Positions 35,701 to 48,289 of a stretch of 64,000 nucleotides of DNA are shown piece by piece. The notes below the pieces were generated by a model. The model saw nothing but the letters and a program-made list of their open reading frames with translations, ran no database searches and had not been told where the DNA came from. The stretch is from Torymus aiolomorphi (taxonomy: Eukaryota > Arthropoda > Insecta > Hymenoptera > Torymidae): assembly GCA_036365515.1 (NCBI GenBank), contig CM070875.1, positions 92,690,128-92,754,127 on the forward strand, written 5' to 3'. A program made the position numbers and the translations under genes. The stretch's first letter is position 1, and every line of letters starts with the position of its first letter.

Positions 35701-35784
35701 AAATTACAATCAGGGGGGAAAAGGGGGTGTTTCCGACCCTGATTGTAAGTTTTTACACTAAAAAGTCCCGGAAATAACAGTTAT

Positions 35785-35820
<36 letters not shown>

Positions 35821-35832
35821 CGAAGAGCCAAG

Positions 35833-37418
35833 ATGGCGGACGAAGGTGTGCTGCTTAAGCAGACCCCTCCGCCAGAAATTTATTACAAATGTCATCCCGG
35901 GACGCCAGTGGGAGTTGTGATATGTGTAGTGTGTAACAATGTCTACCATAAAAATGATTATAACAGAAAAAAAACACAAAACTACTTATCTGCCATAGAA
36001 ATAATATGTGAAGAACATAATATAGATGACATAACCTCTAAAGACCCACGTGTTGCAGCAGTGCTACTACGGAGGGAACTAGAAAATCTGAGAAACCAAA
36101 ATGATCTGATAATGACAAGGAACGAAATACTAATAAAAACCAATGCACAGACAGAACAAAAATTAAAACAAGCTGAAGAAGAATTGCTACTAATAAAAGC
36201 TAAGGAAATTAAAGGATATCAAGAATTGACAAGTTTTCCTGAAGAAGAAAAAAATCTATTAAAATAAATAAGTACAGAAGTACACAACAATAATCTCATG
36301 CTAAACCAAATTTTAGACAAAGAAAACTATACCAAAAACAAAAAACCATTTGCAGAAGTGGTAGTAAGTGATAAACAATTAGAAAAGAAAATACAAAAAC
36401 TAATAGTGAAAAGAATACAGAATGATAATAAAGGAATAAATGTGCCAGATATAAAACCATATATAGCTCACTATATAAATAAAAATTCATCTATACAAGC
36501 AAAAAGTATAAAAATCAAGAACAAAGATGAAGCAATAATAAGCTTTATAAATGAGGAGAGTTTGATACAAACTGAGAATATACTAAGACAAAGGTATTCT
36601 GCCTACTACAAAATAATAAGAGAATCTATTAAAAATCCCAAGATGAAAATAACAGGCTTCGACAATTTTGAAGACATGGAGATTAAAGAAATAGAGCAAG
36701 ATATTAACAAAAGGAACTTCAAACACCTAAACAGCAAATGCAAAGGGTTACATATATTTGAAAACATTAAAATAAAAATTAACACTATATTAATTGAAAC
36801 ACCAGCGGAAGTATATAATCAAATTGTGAGTAATAAATATAGAGTTCATATTGGTTATCAAAATTGCAGAGCATTCGATGACTTGAATCTAACTCCGTGT
36901 TTTAACTGTGGTAGATTTGGTCATAGTGGTAAAAAGTGTAAGAATACGAAAATCTGCTACGTTGTGATGGAAAACATAACACGATCAACTGTACTACCCC
37001 AAACGAACACAAGTGTGTTAATTGTATGTACAGTAATCATCAATATAAAACAAATTATAATACTAAACACGTGGTAAATGATACCGAAAAATGCGAGGTT
37101 ATGTTTCACAAGATAAAGAAGTTAATTGCTGAAACAAATTATCCAGTGAGACCGCACATTCCAAAATATGTAGGTAAAGTAAATTTTCAATCACAGTTAC
37201 AAAACACTGATACAGCGACCGGTAAATCACCGGTCATAACGACACCAAGAAGACAAAGTAGAATTTTTATCAGTCCGGCAACATCAGCTGGTAATTTATC
37301 GGCGACAACCTCACCAATAAATTTAAACAGAACCATATCACAAATTTATTACCCAACAGACTCAGCAACATCTGAACTTCTGAATTTTGAACATGGATCA
37401 ACAACAACTAAATTTTGA
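35833..37418 (+). pseudogene. LINE ORF1 (gag-like) with CCHC knuckle
   Basis: The first frame (35833-36267) has a PHD-like cysteine pattern (CHPGTPVGVVICVVCNNVYHKND) and a coiled-coil-prone C-terminus. A stop and restart lead to 36298-37077, ending in a zinc knuckle CFNCGRFGHSGKKC. A shift near 37000 carries the protein into the third frame to 37418. ORF1 proteins of this kind bind element RNA. Stops and shifts make the copy inactive. Confidence 0.7.
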
Positions 37419-39225
37419 AGTTATTTCACAAAAAGAACAAGTTTTTGGTAATGTACAAACACTCAATAAAAGTATCGATAAAGGTAAAAATTTGATTTTA
37501 TGTGTAAATATTAGAAGTATAAAACAAAACTTTGAAAAACTTGAAACTTTTATTGAATGTTTAGCCGTAAGACCAAGTGTCATTATATGTACTGAATCTT
37601 GGAATGTGCAATATACTCCATTGTACAACATATCAGGTTAGAAAAGTTACTATAGTGAGAGTAAAATGAATAAAGCAGATGGAGTTATGATGTATATAAA
37701 GGATGAACTATCTGAACACACAGAAATTATAGTGGTCGACAACATACGTATCTTAAGCTCGGTTATAAAACTAATTGGCACCGAAACTGTAAGAATCTCA
37801 GCGATCTGTAGATCACACAATATAAAAAAGTATGAATTTGTTCATAGCCTGAAAAAATTCCTAAGAGACCAATTAAATACTAAGAACCATTGTATAATCG
37901 GGGATTTTAACATTGATATATTAGACGAAAATTTTAGTAAGACTGACTCAACAGATAACCTTATAACACAAGAATTTTTAAATGATCTCTTGGAACATAA
38001 ATTTACGCCATGCTTTACTGGAATAACAAGGCCTTCATCTGATAATAAAAGAGGTACCTGCATCGACAATTTCTATATTAAAACTAGAAATATAAATATT
38101 AATTCATTTAAAATAACGAATCCATTTAATGATCACTACCCATTATTTATAACTATAGATAAATTAGAAATAAATCAGCCGAACAAATTCAATATTGTCT
38201 ATCCAGGATCCTAATCTTGCAGTTAACGCATTAATTGACATGATAAATAATTGTATTGATGCGTCCACTACCAAAAAACAATTTAAAAATAAACTTCCGA
38301 GAAAAAGTTGGATTACTAGTGCTATTATAGTCTCGTGTACTACTAAAGAGACACTGTATATCTTATGGAAAAACAATCCCACTTCTGAAGCCCTAAAAAA
38401 AGAGTATACAAATTGCACTAAGATATTGAACAAAGTTATTAAAGAAGCAAAATTTAAATATGAAAAGGAAATGGTAAAACGAAATAGCGGAAACTCTAGG
38501 GAATTATGGAACATAATTAAAACTAAATTAGGGAAAAATAGTGTGCATGATAATCCAATAAAATATATATACGAAAACAATCAAAAAATCGAAAATAAAA
38601 CTGATATAGCAAATGCTATGAACACCTATTTTTGCAAAATAGGACCAAATTTGAGTGCTCAATTTGCTAATATAAATAATAATAACCTGAAACTTCCAGA
38701 TAGGAATCCTGAATCCATTTTCTTTCGTCCGACAGATTTTGCTGAGATATACAAAATAATCAATACATTGAAAAATAAATCTGGAGGTGTAGACAATATT
38801 AACGCTAAATCATTGAAAATTCTCTCTGAATATATATGTGTGCCCTTAGAATATATCTTCAATTTATGTATTGTGAAATCTATCTGGCCTGACGCGCTCA
38901 AAAATGCTGAGGTAGTCTCTATTTACAAGGCTGGTGAAAAATTTAATATCAGTAATTACAGACCAATCTCTTTAATATCGAACATTGCAAAAATTTTTGA
39001 AAAAATAATTTATAATAGATTATACCACTTTTTTGAAAAACATAACATAATATCAGAAAAACCATACGGTTTCGTTAAAAATAGGGGAACTACTGACGCA
39101 TTAAATTATATATCAAATATCATATACGAAAACTTAGATAAAAGTAAACCAATAATTGTTGCTTTTCTAGACTTAGGCAAAGCATTTGGCACTGCTAATC
39201 ATAGAGTTCTTTTAGATAAGCTTGG
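37387..39225 (+). pseudogene. LINE ORF2: endonuclease and truncated reverse transcriptase
   Basis: The AP-endonuclease part runs through NLILCVNIRSIKQNFEKLE, VIICTESW and GDFNIDIL, to FNDHYPLFITI, interrupted by a stop at 37639. The RT part reads from 38195: KSGGVDNINAKSLK, NYRPISLISNIAKIFEKIIYNRL and GFVKNRGTTDAL, then breaks after the first catalytic block (FLDLGKAF). The Asp-rich FADD-type motif is not present. Confidence 0.75.
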
Positions 39226-39815
39226 ACGATTTTTTCCGCCCAATACGAGCCCAATCGGTTTTGATAGAAAAAAGTTACAGGGGTGCCAACATTGCGATTT
39301 TCGAAAATCGACCATTTTGATAGCTGTATGTTTGCTTCTAGTTAACCAAATCAATCGTTGGCTGAGTGAAAATGAAACGTATTTTTAAGACGAAGAGAAT
39401 AGGCCCTACCTAATCTCAATATCTATAAAACCCGAGGAACTACGAAAGTTGTAAGATAACCTTAAAAATGAAAATATTTAGATTCACGTTTTCCTCTGTG
39501 TAAAAATTTCATTGCGTTATTTTTATTCCACAAATTTTTTTTCTAAAATTTGACAAAATAACAAAGAAATTTCTTCTTGAATCATTCAAATCGATCAAAA
39601 AACGAGCCGCACTGAATTTTTCGAATATAGCCATTTTTTCACAATTTTTCGAAATTCAGCACTGTGTAGCTGTCTCAATATTGGATATGGGGAGCTAATA
39701 TTGGGGCTTTCCTACTTTTTCTATATGTACTTTCACAGGAAAAATCAGTGAGGAAAACGGTTAACCCCCTGCGACCGGTTATGACCGAAAAGTACAAGAA
39801 CGACCCATATATATA
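39226..39815. other. Unassigned filler between LINE and transposon
   Basis: AT-rich, no frame beyond 50 codons, no match elsewhere in the window. It may be part of an older element. Confidence 0.3.
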
Positions 39816-42800
39816 TGGGAGCGTCCAACAGAAACGGGCCACCGAGCGCGCGCGGTGCCTTTTTTCGCGTAACAGGCGCTCTGTTTAACTCGTTCATAAT
39901 CGTATGCTGCGTCTTTGAAAAAAAAACCAATGATCTATATCGATAGATTTTTTCCTGCTTTCCAATTGCGCCATTGTTTTTATTGCAAAACGCGTTCTTC
40001 CGGACGAAAACCCGAGTTGAATATTGAAAGCCATTTTTCTCAAAGTATATCATGTTTTTTTTCAAAATAAACGACACCATTGGAAAGCACAACTCTTAAG
40101 CTTCAAAACCCTATCTTGGAGAAGTTGGAGAAATAAAGGGTTTAAAAGTAACAACATGAAAAAGACAGCGCCGAGGGTCCGCGCGAGCCCCTCGTGCCCG
40201 TGCGTACGGCACGTTTAAGTGCACGCTCTATTCAATTCGCTAATAATCGTGTACCAAGTCTCTGAAAAAAGAACTAAGGACATATATCGATAGATTTTTT
40301 CTTGCTCTCTCCAATGGTGCTATTATTTTTATTCCGAAATGCTTCTGTTCGGGATTAGTACCCGAAGTGCCCGCTAGATGGCAAGCACCAAGCGCGCTAC
40401 CTTCAATGAAAAACATCACCCCGCGGGCTTATATAGAGGCCTGCGTCGCCCACTAGCCAGGTGCTTTATGCACATGCCTTATTACTTTGCCCCTTTGTCT
40501 TATTGCCTTAATAAAAAAAAGCTTAATAAAATGTCTAACATTTTAAATCGTTGCTGTAATCCATTTGATGAAATAAAGCATTCATCGAAACTTAGGTTTG
40601 TTTCCGATAAACTTAGAGCTTGTTATCCGCATTTAACTGATAGAGACAAAATATGCGATTCTTGTCGAATAAAATCTAATGCTCAGATTGAAGAAGAGGG
40701 TGAGATTTCAATAGAAGATTCTAAAGAAATTATTTTTAATTTGAAAAAATTGTTGAATGACCAAAATTTGACAAAAATGGAAAAGATATTACTTTTGAAA
40801 TTACTTCCTAAAAACTGGAGCACTCGCAAAGTAGCTAGATTTTCGAACTTGTCTCGTCGACTTTCATCGAAATGTAAATTATTTGATAACCCAATTAAAT
40901 GGCAACCGAGGAAATAAAAAAATATCAAGTGATACTTTAGATCAAGCAAAGCTCTTCTATGAAAGTGATGAGAATAGTAGAATTATGCCAAGCTATAAAG
41001 ATAACAAATGTATAAAAAATGATGATGGCACAAAAAGTTACATCCAGAAACGGCTATATTTAAAATATAAGCAACAGTATCCTGGATCGAAAATAGGATT
41101 CAGTAAATTTGCCGAATGTCGTCCTAAATATTGTGTTTTAGCTGGTAGCAGTGGGACATATTCAGTGTGTGTTTGCGTTTATCATCAAAATGTTAAACTT
41201 CTGTTAATTGGTTCAAGAAACTCAGGAGTTTCTTTTGATAGAATGAACACTTATAAAGATTGCATAGCCGAAATAGTTTGTAAAAGTCCAACAGCGAAAT
41301 GCTATTTAAATATGTGCGAAAATTGTTCTGGTGTCGAACCTCTAAAAAATGATCTAGAATTATTATTCGAAAGCTCTGAGATTAATGAAATAAAGTTTCA
41401 AATGTGGAAAACTACCGATAGATCAACATTGCAAACTGAAAACGTTTCTAAGTCTTCATTTATCGATATTTTTTTCCTCTTTTGTATAAACTTAAGACTC
41501 ATTCATTTATTTCTAAACAACAGTCTGCTTATTTTCAATTCTTGAGAGAATCCTTATCTGAAGGAGAGTTTTTAATTTCTCTAGATTTTTCAGAAAACTA
41601 TGCTTTTATAGCACAAGATGCAGCACAATCATTTCATTATAATAATAGTCAATGTAGTTTAGCTACAATAGTCATTTACTATAAAGGATCAGAATCTAAA
41701 ATTGAACACAAAAGCATGGTAGTTTTCTCAGATAGTTTAATTCATGACGTTGTTGCAGTTTATCTAATACAAGAAATTATAATTAATTTCCTTAAAAAGT
41801 CTTTCGATTTAGTTAGAAAAGTTATTTATTTTACTGATGGAGCTGCGCAACATTTTAAAAATAATCGCAATTTCCAAAATCTTCTTCATCATTATGATGA
41901 TTTTGCTGTTAATGCTGAGTCGCATTTTCATGTAACAGCCCACGGAAAAAAAGCATGTGATGGAATAGGTGCTTCCGTGAAAAGCAATGCCTGACGAGAA
42001 AGTTTATGGGAAGTATCTGACAATTATATATTGACGCCCCAAGATTTATACAAATGGGCAACTGAGTATTTCAAAAATATTGAGTGCTTTTTTTCATCAA
42101 AAGACGATTACTTAAAGGCAACAGAAAAGGTACAAAACAGGCTAGCCTCAGCTAAGACAATAACTGGAACTCAATTGTTTCATTGTATTAAATTATTAAA
42201 TGATGCCAAAAAGTTATAACTTAAAAGATTTTCAGCGTCAGAAGATTCTCAATTATATCCACCGATCAAAGAAGAAAAAGTTCTTAAAACTCAAACAAAG
42301 AAAGAAGCGGATGTCGCAAGAAGGACAATTCTTATAAAATCAAAAAAATGTAAAAAAATTAGAATTTAAAGGAACAGGTAATATTGTTATGCCAGATTAA
42401 ACAATCTATACGGTTATTTTAAATTTCTGTTTCACTGCTTTCAGTGCGTTCATGGATATTTTTATGTTTAATATATTATGTTTTTCAAATTTTGTTATAT
42501 AAATGAACAAAGTTCATTGTAATATTATACTAACTGTTACAACTAGATCCACGAAATTATGTCCACGCATTGGCATTGTAAGTTACAAAACATTTTATAT
42601 TGACAAAAAAGAAAGGGCGAAATAGCACATCGCGTGTATTAATCCGCCCTTGAGCATAGCGTAAAAAGTTCGGGCAGCCGCTGTTTTTTTGATCTTACTA
42701 TTTTTGAACTTTTCATGTTTCAACTTAAAAATATAATATTTTATAGTTTAGAACTTGTACTTTTGAAGAATATAATCCATTTTGAAGAAAAGATTGATAT

Positions 42801-43374
42801 TTTATTGGAAAAATAGAGTTTAAACATTCAAATGGAATTTTCAACTAGAAGGAAGCATTTTGGCATAAAAATAATAGCACCATTGGAAAGATCTATCGAT
42901 ATATGTCCTTAGTTCGTTTTTCAGAGACTTGTAACACAATTATTAGCGAATTGAATAGAGCGTGCACTTAAACGTGCCGTACGCACGGGCGCGAGGGGCT
43001 CGCGCGGACCCTCGGCGCTGTCTTTTTCATGTTGTTACTTTTAAACCCTTTATTTCTCCAACTTCTCCAAGATAGAGTTTTGAAGCTTAAGAGTTGTACT
43101 TTCCAATGGTGTAGTTTATTTTGAAAAAAAACATGACATACTTTGAGAAAAATGGCTTTCAATATTCAACTCGAGTTTTCGTCCGGAAGAACGCGTTTCG
43201 CAATAAAAACAATGGCGCAATTGGAAAGAGCAGAAAAAATCTATCGATATAGGTCCTTGGTTTTTTTTTCAAAGACGCAGCATACGATTATGAGCGAGTT
43301 AAACAGAGCGCCTTTTACGCGAAAAAAGGCACCGCGCGCGCTCGGTGGCCCGTTTCTGCTGGACGCTCCCATGT
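39816..43374 (+). mobile_element. DNA transposon with ~500-bp terminal inverted repeats
   Basis: gggagcgtccaacagaaacgggcc at the left mirrors ggcccgtttctgctggacgctccc at the right. The arms run to about 40340 and from about 42850. They share the tcgatagattttt, gcgaggggctcgcgcggaccctcggc and agtgcacgctctattcaattcgctaataat blocks. The transposase region lies between them. Element length is about 3.56 kb. Confidence 0.85.
40378..42368 (+). pseudogene. Transposase pseudogene of the long-TIR transposon
   Basis: The likely start is MSNILNRCCNPF at 40530. An N-terminal part with paired cysteines (DKICDSCR) leads to a shift near 40905, a middle part (ENCSGVEPLKNDLELLF), a second shift near 41480, and then LISLDFSENYAFIAQDAAQSFHY, IYFTDGAAQHFKNNRNFQNL, and HFHVTAHGKKACDGIGASVK. 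A stop at 41992 and another at 42217 follow. The conserved Asp in LDFSENY and TDGAAQHFKN and the HGKxACDG block suggest a DDE-type nuclease. Related proteins are abundant in arthropods, but I cannot name the superfamily with confidence. Confidence 0.65.
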
Positions 43375-43376
43375 AC

Positions 43377-46300
43377 AAGGTCTCCCATTTTAATCGCCCC
43401 AGGCAAATATCTTGAAAAGTATGAGAGATGGAAAAAAACTTTAAAAACAAAAGTTGTAGGGTGCAAAGGGGGTCAGCTAATGGTAACAACGACGTTGACC
43501 TTGAACTCTATTTTCAAGGTTATTTCAAGGTCAAAGTGATTTTTTTAAATGAGAATCCCTACTTTCGACCCCGGAAATGGAAAGATCAGAAAATTTTACG
43601 TTCAGAAAGGTCTGATATATTGGGGTTTCAAGGTCAACCAGCTAATTTAATGAGGTCGACCTGGGAATACCTCTAGGAAGGACAAAATTGACCTTGACGT
43701 TCAAGGTCATTTTAAGGTAAGTTGATTTTATAAAATGGAACCCCTTATTTTTGACCCTGGAAATGGAAAGAGCGGAAGAATTTACGTCCGAATATGACCT
43801 TGACCTCGACCTTGACTTTAACCGTGATCAGGAAGGTTAATTTAAGGTCAAGTCGATTTTTTTAAAATCCCCTTATTGTTGACCTCGGAAATGGAAAGAG
43901 AAGAAAATTTTACGTTCAGATATGTACCGTCATATGGTGTCAAAGTTGGCTCTCTGGGGTCAATTAAGGGTCAAATCGTGCTTGAGGTCAATTGGGGTCA
44001 AATTAATTTTTTTAATCTGATGTGTTCTTACTTTTGTCAGCGTAACTCTGAAGGATTTTTGGGATTAATTTTCGGTATGAAAAGGTAATTTTCTTCTTGT
44101 TCTTCCTTGGTTAGGTTGGCACCATTGAAATGTACGGCTACGTCAAATGATATTTTTTAAGTACGAATGACCGATTACTTTAAGGTAGTTATGAGGCGAT
44201 GATTTAATGGTTTTGTTATGACTCAATTATAAATATTCGAATTCTTTAGTTTGGTCAATTTGGGAATATTTTCATTTTTTTAAAGAGTAATAACAATACT
44301 GCACTCGAAAATAGGTAGAGTTAGTTATATTTAGTGGTGCGACTGTGCACAGTACAAATAAAGAAAACCTTTTGATTTCTTATTATTGAATAGCTACGGT
44401 AATGATTTCATGTGTTTATTAGAATAAATAACTTTTTCGCTCATTTCCGAAAATTGCCTTCTTAATTTCTTTTTATACATACAATTGAAGTGGAAAACCA
44501 AATTTCTTTTGTGGTACCATATTCCTTTTTGAGATGGCTGATTACACGCCCCAGGAGATTGTGAATATGATAAAAGTTGTTGGTGAATGTCATGATAATT
44601 ATAGGGCTGCAGAAAGACGCTATGCCGAGAAATATCCCAATGCCCGTCACCCAGATAGGAAAGCCATCAAAAGATTATTAACGCGAGCTGCACAAGGCTC
44701 CATCGTTCGTAAGAGGCGCAAAACTGGAACGAAACAGCACATTGCGCTGGGTGTGCGAGCTATTATTGCTGAAAATACCCACATTTCAACACGAGATTTG
44801 CAACGAATGCATGGTGTTCCCAAATCAACAGTAAATCGCCTGTTGAAAACATCTAAATTTCACTCCTACCACGTTCGCCTTACACAGACACTAGAGGATG
44901 GAGATTATGCACGGCGTTTAAATTTTTGTCAATGGGCAAATAATCAGATACGTAGGGACCCTTTTTTGATCGAGTGCTATTCTCAGATGAAGCAAAATTT
45001 GATAATATGGGTGGTGTCAATCTTCATAATGCCCACTATTACGCAGAACAAAATCCTCATTGGCAACGAGATCATCGAATCCAGAGACGTTGGTCAATAA
45101 ACGTGTGGGCAGGTATAATTGGAGATCATGTGCTGGGACCTATCTTTTACAATCAAAATTTGAATGGACAATTGTATTTGGATATTTTGCAAAACCAGCT
45201 ACCTCCTCTATTAGAAGATATCCCACTTATCTTACGGCGGGATATGTGGTTTCATCAAGATGGAGCTCCTGCACATCGCGTTCGATCAGTCAAGAATTTT
45301 CTCAATGATATGTATCGTAATCGTTGGATTGGCATCGGCAGCCAAGTACACGAGTGGCCGCCTAGATCCCCAGACCTCACACCTCTTGACTTTTTTTGTG
45401 GGGAGTAGTTAAAGGCAAAGTTTTTGCACATGCTCCAACAACCTTAGAGAACATGAGAGGAAGAATTATGGAAGCTTTCCAATCCATTTCAGTGGAAACA
45501 TTGAGGAATGTTCAAGCAAGCTTCCGAAGAAGGATGCAAATGTGTTTCAGAGAGAACGGACACTTGATCGAGCATTTGCTGCCTTAGATCTTCAAATGAC
45601 AGTCCGTTAATCAATCGGCCCTTTTCAGGGCCAATGATGTGCGAAATCCTTTCGGCAACCTCCACGCGATGCACATTGGGTAATGCTAATGTCGAGGGTA
45701 GTCTTTCTAATTTTCGATTCATTTGAGGGAGAAAAAATACTTTCAGATTCCTAAGTAACTCATAAAAACAGTGAAATCCACTTCAAAAAAATTAATTTAT
45801 TTATTATTACTCTTAATTCACCCCAGAGGGCCAACTTTGACTCCATATGAGGGTACATATCTGAACGTAAAATTTTCTTCTCTTTCCATTTCCGAGGTCA
45901 AAAATAAGGGGATTTTTAAAAAATCGACTTGACCTTAAAATAACCTTCCAGATCACGGTTAAAGTCAAGGTCGAGGTCAAGGTCATATTCGGACATAAAT
46001 TCTTCCGTTCTTTCCGTTTCCGGGGTCAAAAATAAGGGGTTCCATTTTATAAAATCAACTTATCTTAAAATGATCTTGAACGTCAAGGTCAATTTTGTCC
46101 TTCCTAGAGGTATTCCCAGGTCGACCTCATTAAATTAGCTGGTTGACCTTGAAACCCCAACATATCAGACCTTTTTGAACGTAAAATTTTCTGCTCTTTC
46201 CATTTCCGGGGTCGAAAGTAGGGGTCCTCATTCAAAAAAATCACTTTGACCTTGAAATAACCTTGAAAATAGAGTTCAAGGTCAAAGTTGTTGTTACCAT

Positions 46301-46404
46301 TAGCTGACCCCCTTTGCACCCTACAACTTTTGTATTTAAAGTTTTTTTCCATCTCCCATACTTTTCAAGATATTTGCCTGGGGCGATTAAAATGGGACAC
46401 CTAC
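43377..46404 (+). mobile_element. Tc1/mariner-like element with ~550-bp TIRs
   Basis: The termini read TA-CAAGGTCTCCCATTTTAATCGCCCC and the inverse of GGGGCGATTAAAATGGGACACC-TA. Long arms (43377-43930 and 45870-46404) are nearly identical in inverse. They carry many tcaaggtca-type motifs. A DUF4817-like/DDE transposase lies between them. A non-autonomous relative sits at 49086-50414. Confidence 0.8.
44534..45590 (+). pseudogene. Mariner-like transposase, two frameshifts
   Basis: The N-terminus (YTPQEIVNMIKVVGECHDNYRAAERRYAEKYP) resembles the DUF4817-type HTH, followed by a second HTH with KSTVNRLLKTSKFHSYHVRL. After a shift near 44970, VLFSDEAKFDNM carries the first Asp, FHQDGAPAHR the second, and RSPDLTPLDFF the third. 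The interval from the second to the LD Asp is about 42 residues, longer than in Mos1-type enzymes. A one-base loss in the T run near 45393 breaks the frame before LWGVVKGKVF. The product would cut and rejoin DNA at the TIRs. Confidence 0.8.
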
Positions 46405-46506
46405 GCATTTTTTAACAGCTTGGCTAACTATGGTATATATCTTTGTTGTTCGTGAAGCTAATGGCCATACTACCAGGTGATTGTTTATTTAGACAATAAA
46501 TAAAAC

Positions 46507-46562
46507 AATTAGTTACGACGTTTCGGACATTTTTTATTACGTCCCTCTTCAGGTACTAACAA
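46507..46562 (-). ncRNA. Hammerhead-ribozyme-like motif
   Basis: On the minus strand: ttag-tac, CTGAAGA, gGGAC..12 nt..GTCC, GAAA, CGTC, then gta-a-ctaa. This gives the CUGANGA and GAAA core boxes, a 4-bp helix II with one extra G, a minimal helix III, a GUC cleavage triplet, and a helix I in which GUA(A)CUAA pairs with UUAGUAC. Penelope-like elements are known to carry such small hammerheads in their terminal repeats. Self-cleavage of this copy is inferred only. Confidence 0.6.
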
Positions 46563-46964
46563 ATTACAAAGAATACAAAGTTGTAAAAATTGTTATAAAT
46601 CACAAATTACACAAATCACATTTGATAGAACTTAAAACTAACTTACAATTAACGTGTAGTCAAGAACTTATTCCGAATGATATTCCGGTCGTCAATGAGA
46701 TCAATTACAAATTTTTTGACTGATATACATAAAATGTGCGCAAAAGTGTATGTACATGTAAGACGAAAATACGTATGGTGGGGATGTCGTAGACAGTGAG
46801 AGGCAGCGAAACGGGCGAGATACCCGGGCAACACGTATTAGTGGGGGGGACCAACCGATCATATAAGCATTACAATGTCCCGCTAAGTGTGGTGTATATG
46901 AGGTAGGAGTGGTTACGCTTCTAAAACGTGTGCTTCTGATCTCTCTAACTTGCTAGCTACGGAT

Positions 46965-48280
46965 CTAATACTGTTGTAGGCACATGAATTGGCAATTTTT
47001 AATTAATGAAGCGTATTCATGTGATAGATTATTAATTTCATATTGTTTTTTCGTATACTTTTCTTGTGTATGAATAAACACGGATTCCGATAAAATTCTT
47101 TTACCTCTATTTATTTCTGTGTCAAGAATTTTTGTATTAGCAAAATCAATTGTATGGTTAGTGTCTTTGGTGTGCGCATACAATGATGAATTATTATCCT
47201 TCATTGTATATTTTTTATTGTGCTCTTTAAGTCGGACATTTAATCGCCTGCCTGTCTGGCCAACATAAGAAGCGTTGCAATCCTTACATTTAATTTTGTA
47301 TACAACATTCACATTATCACAGGTTTTTGATTTATCTTTTCCTAATTTAATAATACTGTTTAATTTATTCTTTGTACTATATATGACATTTGTATTGTGT
47401 TTTCTAAATAATAAGATCATGAAATTTTCCTAATTCTTTCACGTATGGTGGGGAGATAAACATTTTTTTATTATTATTATTACTAATATTGATATTTGTG
47501 CTTCTTAGTTTTTTTAGGCGATTTTTTATATGTAATTCTATTAATTTTAATGGATAATTGTTACTTAAAAGTAGTTCTTTTATCAAGGTTATATTTTTGT
47601 TATGAAAACTGTGTGACAATTTGATTGCGCGGTCAACTAAACTAAATAATGGCTATTTTATTACATTGGGGGTGTTGTGAGAAGTAATTCAAGTATCTAC
47701 CGGAGAACGTATTTTTATGGTACCAGTCCGTGATAATGTGTTGTTGTTCGTTAACAATTATTTTTATATCTAAGAAACTTATGACATTGTTCTGAAGAAG
47801 TTCTGCGGTGAACTGTAAATTTTGTTCATATGCATTGAAAGTATTTACAGTGTGGTCTATCATATTTTTAGGTATACATAAAATAATATCATCCACGTAG
47901 CGGAAATAAAACAAAGGTTTGAACGTGAGTTTATTGATACAACAAATCTTTAGATCCTCCATGACTATATCCGCCAGAATGGGGCTGATAGGGGTTACCC
48001 ATGGCTGAGCCGAAAATTTGTTGATAATATTTTCGTTAAATTGAAAATAATTGTTTCTAAGGATGAAATCGATTAAATATAAGAATTCCGTGCAGTTCAT
48101 ATTTATCTTATTATGTAGTTGCGTCCATCTTTTTTCTAATGCTTGTTGAACTAGATAAACCGTAATATTAGTGAAAAGACTCACAACATCTAAACTAATT
48201 ATTTCAAAATCGAGAGGAATTTTTAGATTTTCTATACGTGCTTTTAATTTAAGGCTATTGTCTACATGTGAATTAGGTTG
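46965..48280 (-). pseudogene. Penelope-like RT and GIY-YIG endonuclease
   Basis: The RT part reads LDVVSLFTNITVYLVQQALEKRW, then FYFRYVDDIILCIP, with the YVDD active site. After a break near 47642, KIKCKDCNASYVGQTGRRLNVRLKEH shows the CxxC and YVGQTGR core of the GIY-YIG domain, and HTKDTNHTIDF follows. At least one stop and one shift divide the frame (47619-47642, 47404-47420). Penelope enzymes prime reverse transcription at a nick made by the GIY-YIG domain. Confidence 0.8.
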
Positions 48281-48289
48281 TTGTAAACG

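Larger units (their letters stand above)
35821..39225 (+). mobile_element. Jockey/CR1-like LINE, 5' part
   Basis: The element begins gcgaagagccaagATGGCGG directly after an (AT)n run and contains ORF1, an endonuclease and the first half of a reverse transcriptase. It stops within the RT at AFLDLGKAFGTANHRVLLDKL, where unrelated sequence starts. A matching 3' part with the C-terminus and a (TAAA)n tail lies at 48290-49037. Confidence 0.8.
46405..48289 (-). mobile_element. Penelope-like retroelement, 5'-truncated
   Basis: On the minus strand the element enters in the middle of its reverse transcriptase near 48289, continues through a GIY-YIG endonuclease, and ends in a noncoding tail with a hammerhead-like motif near 46507-46562. 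It is inserted between the mariner-like element and the 3' part of the LINE. Confidence 0.8.
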
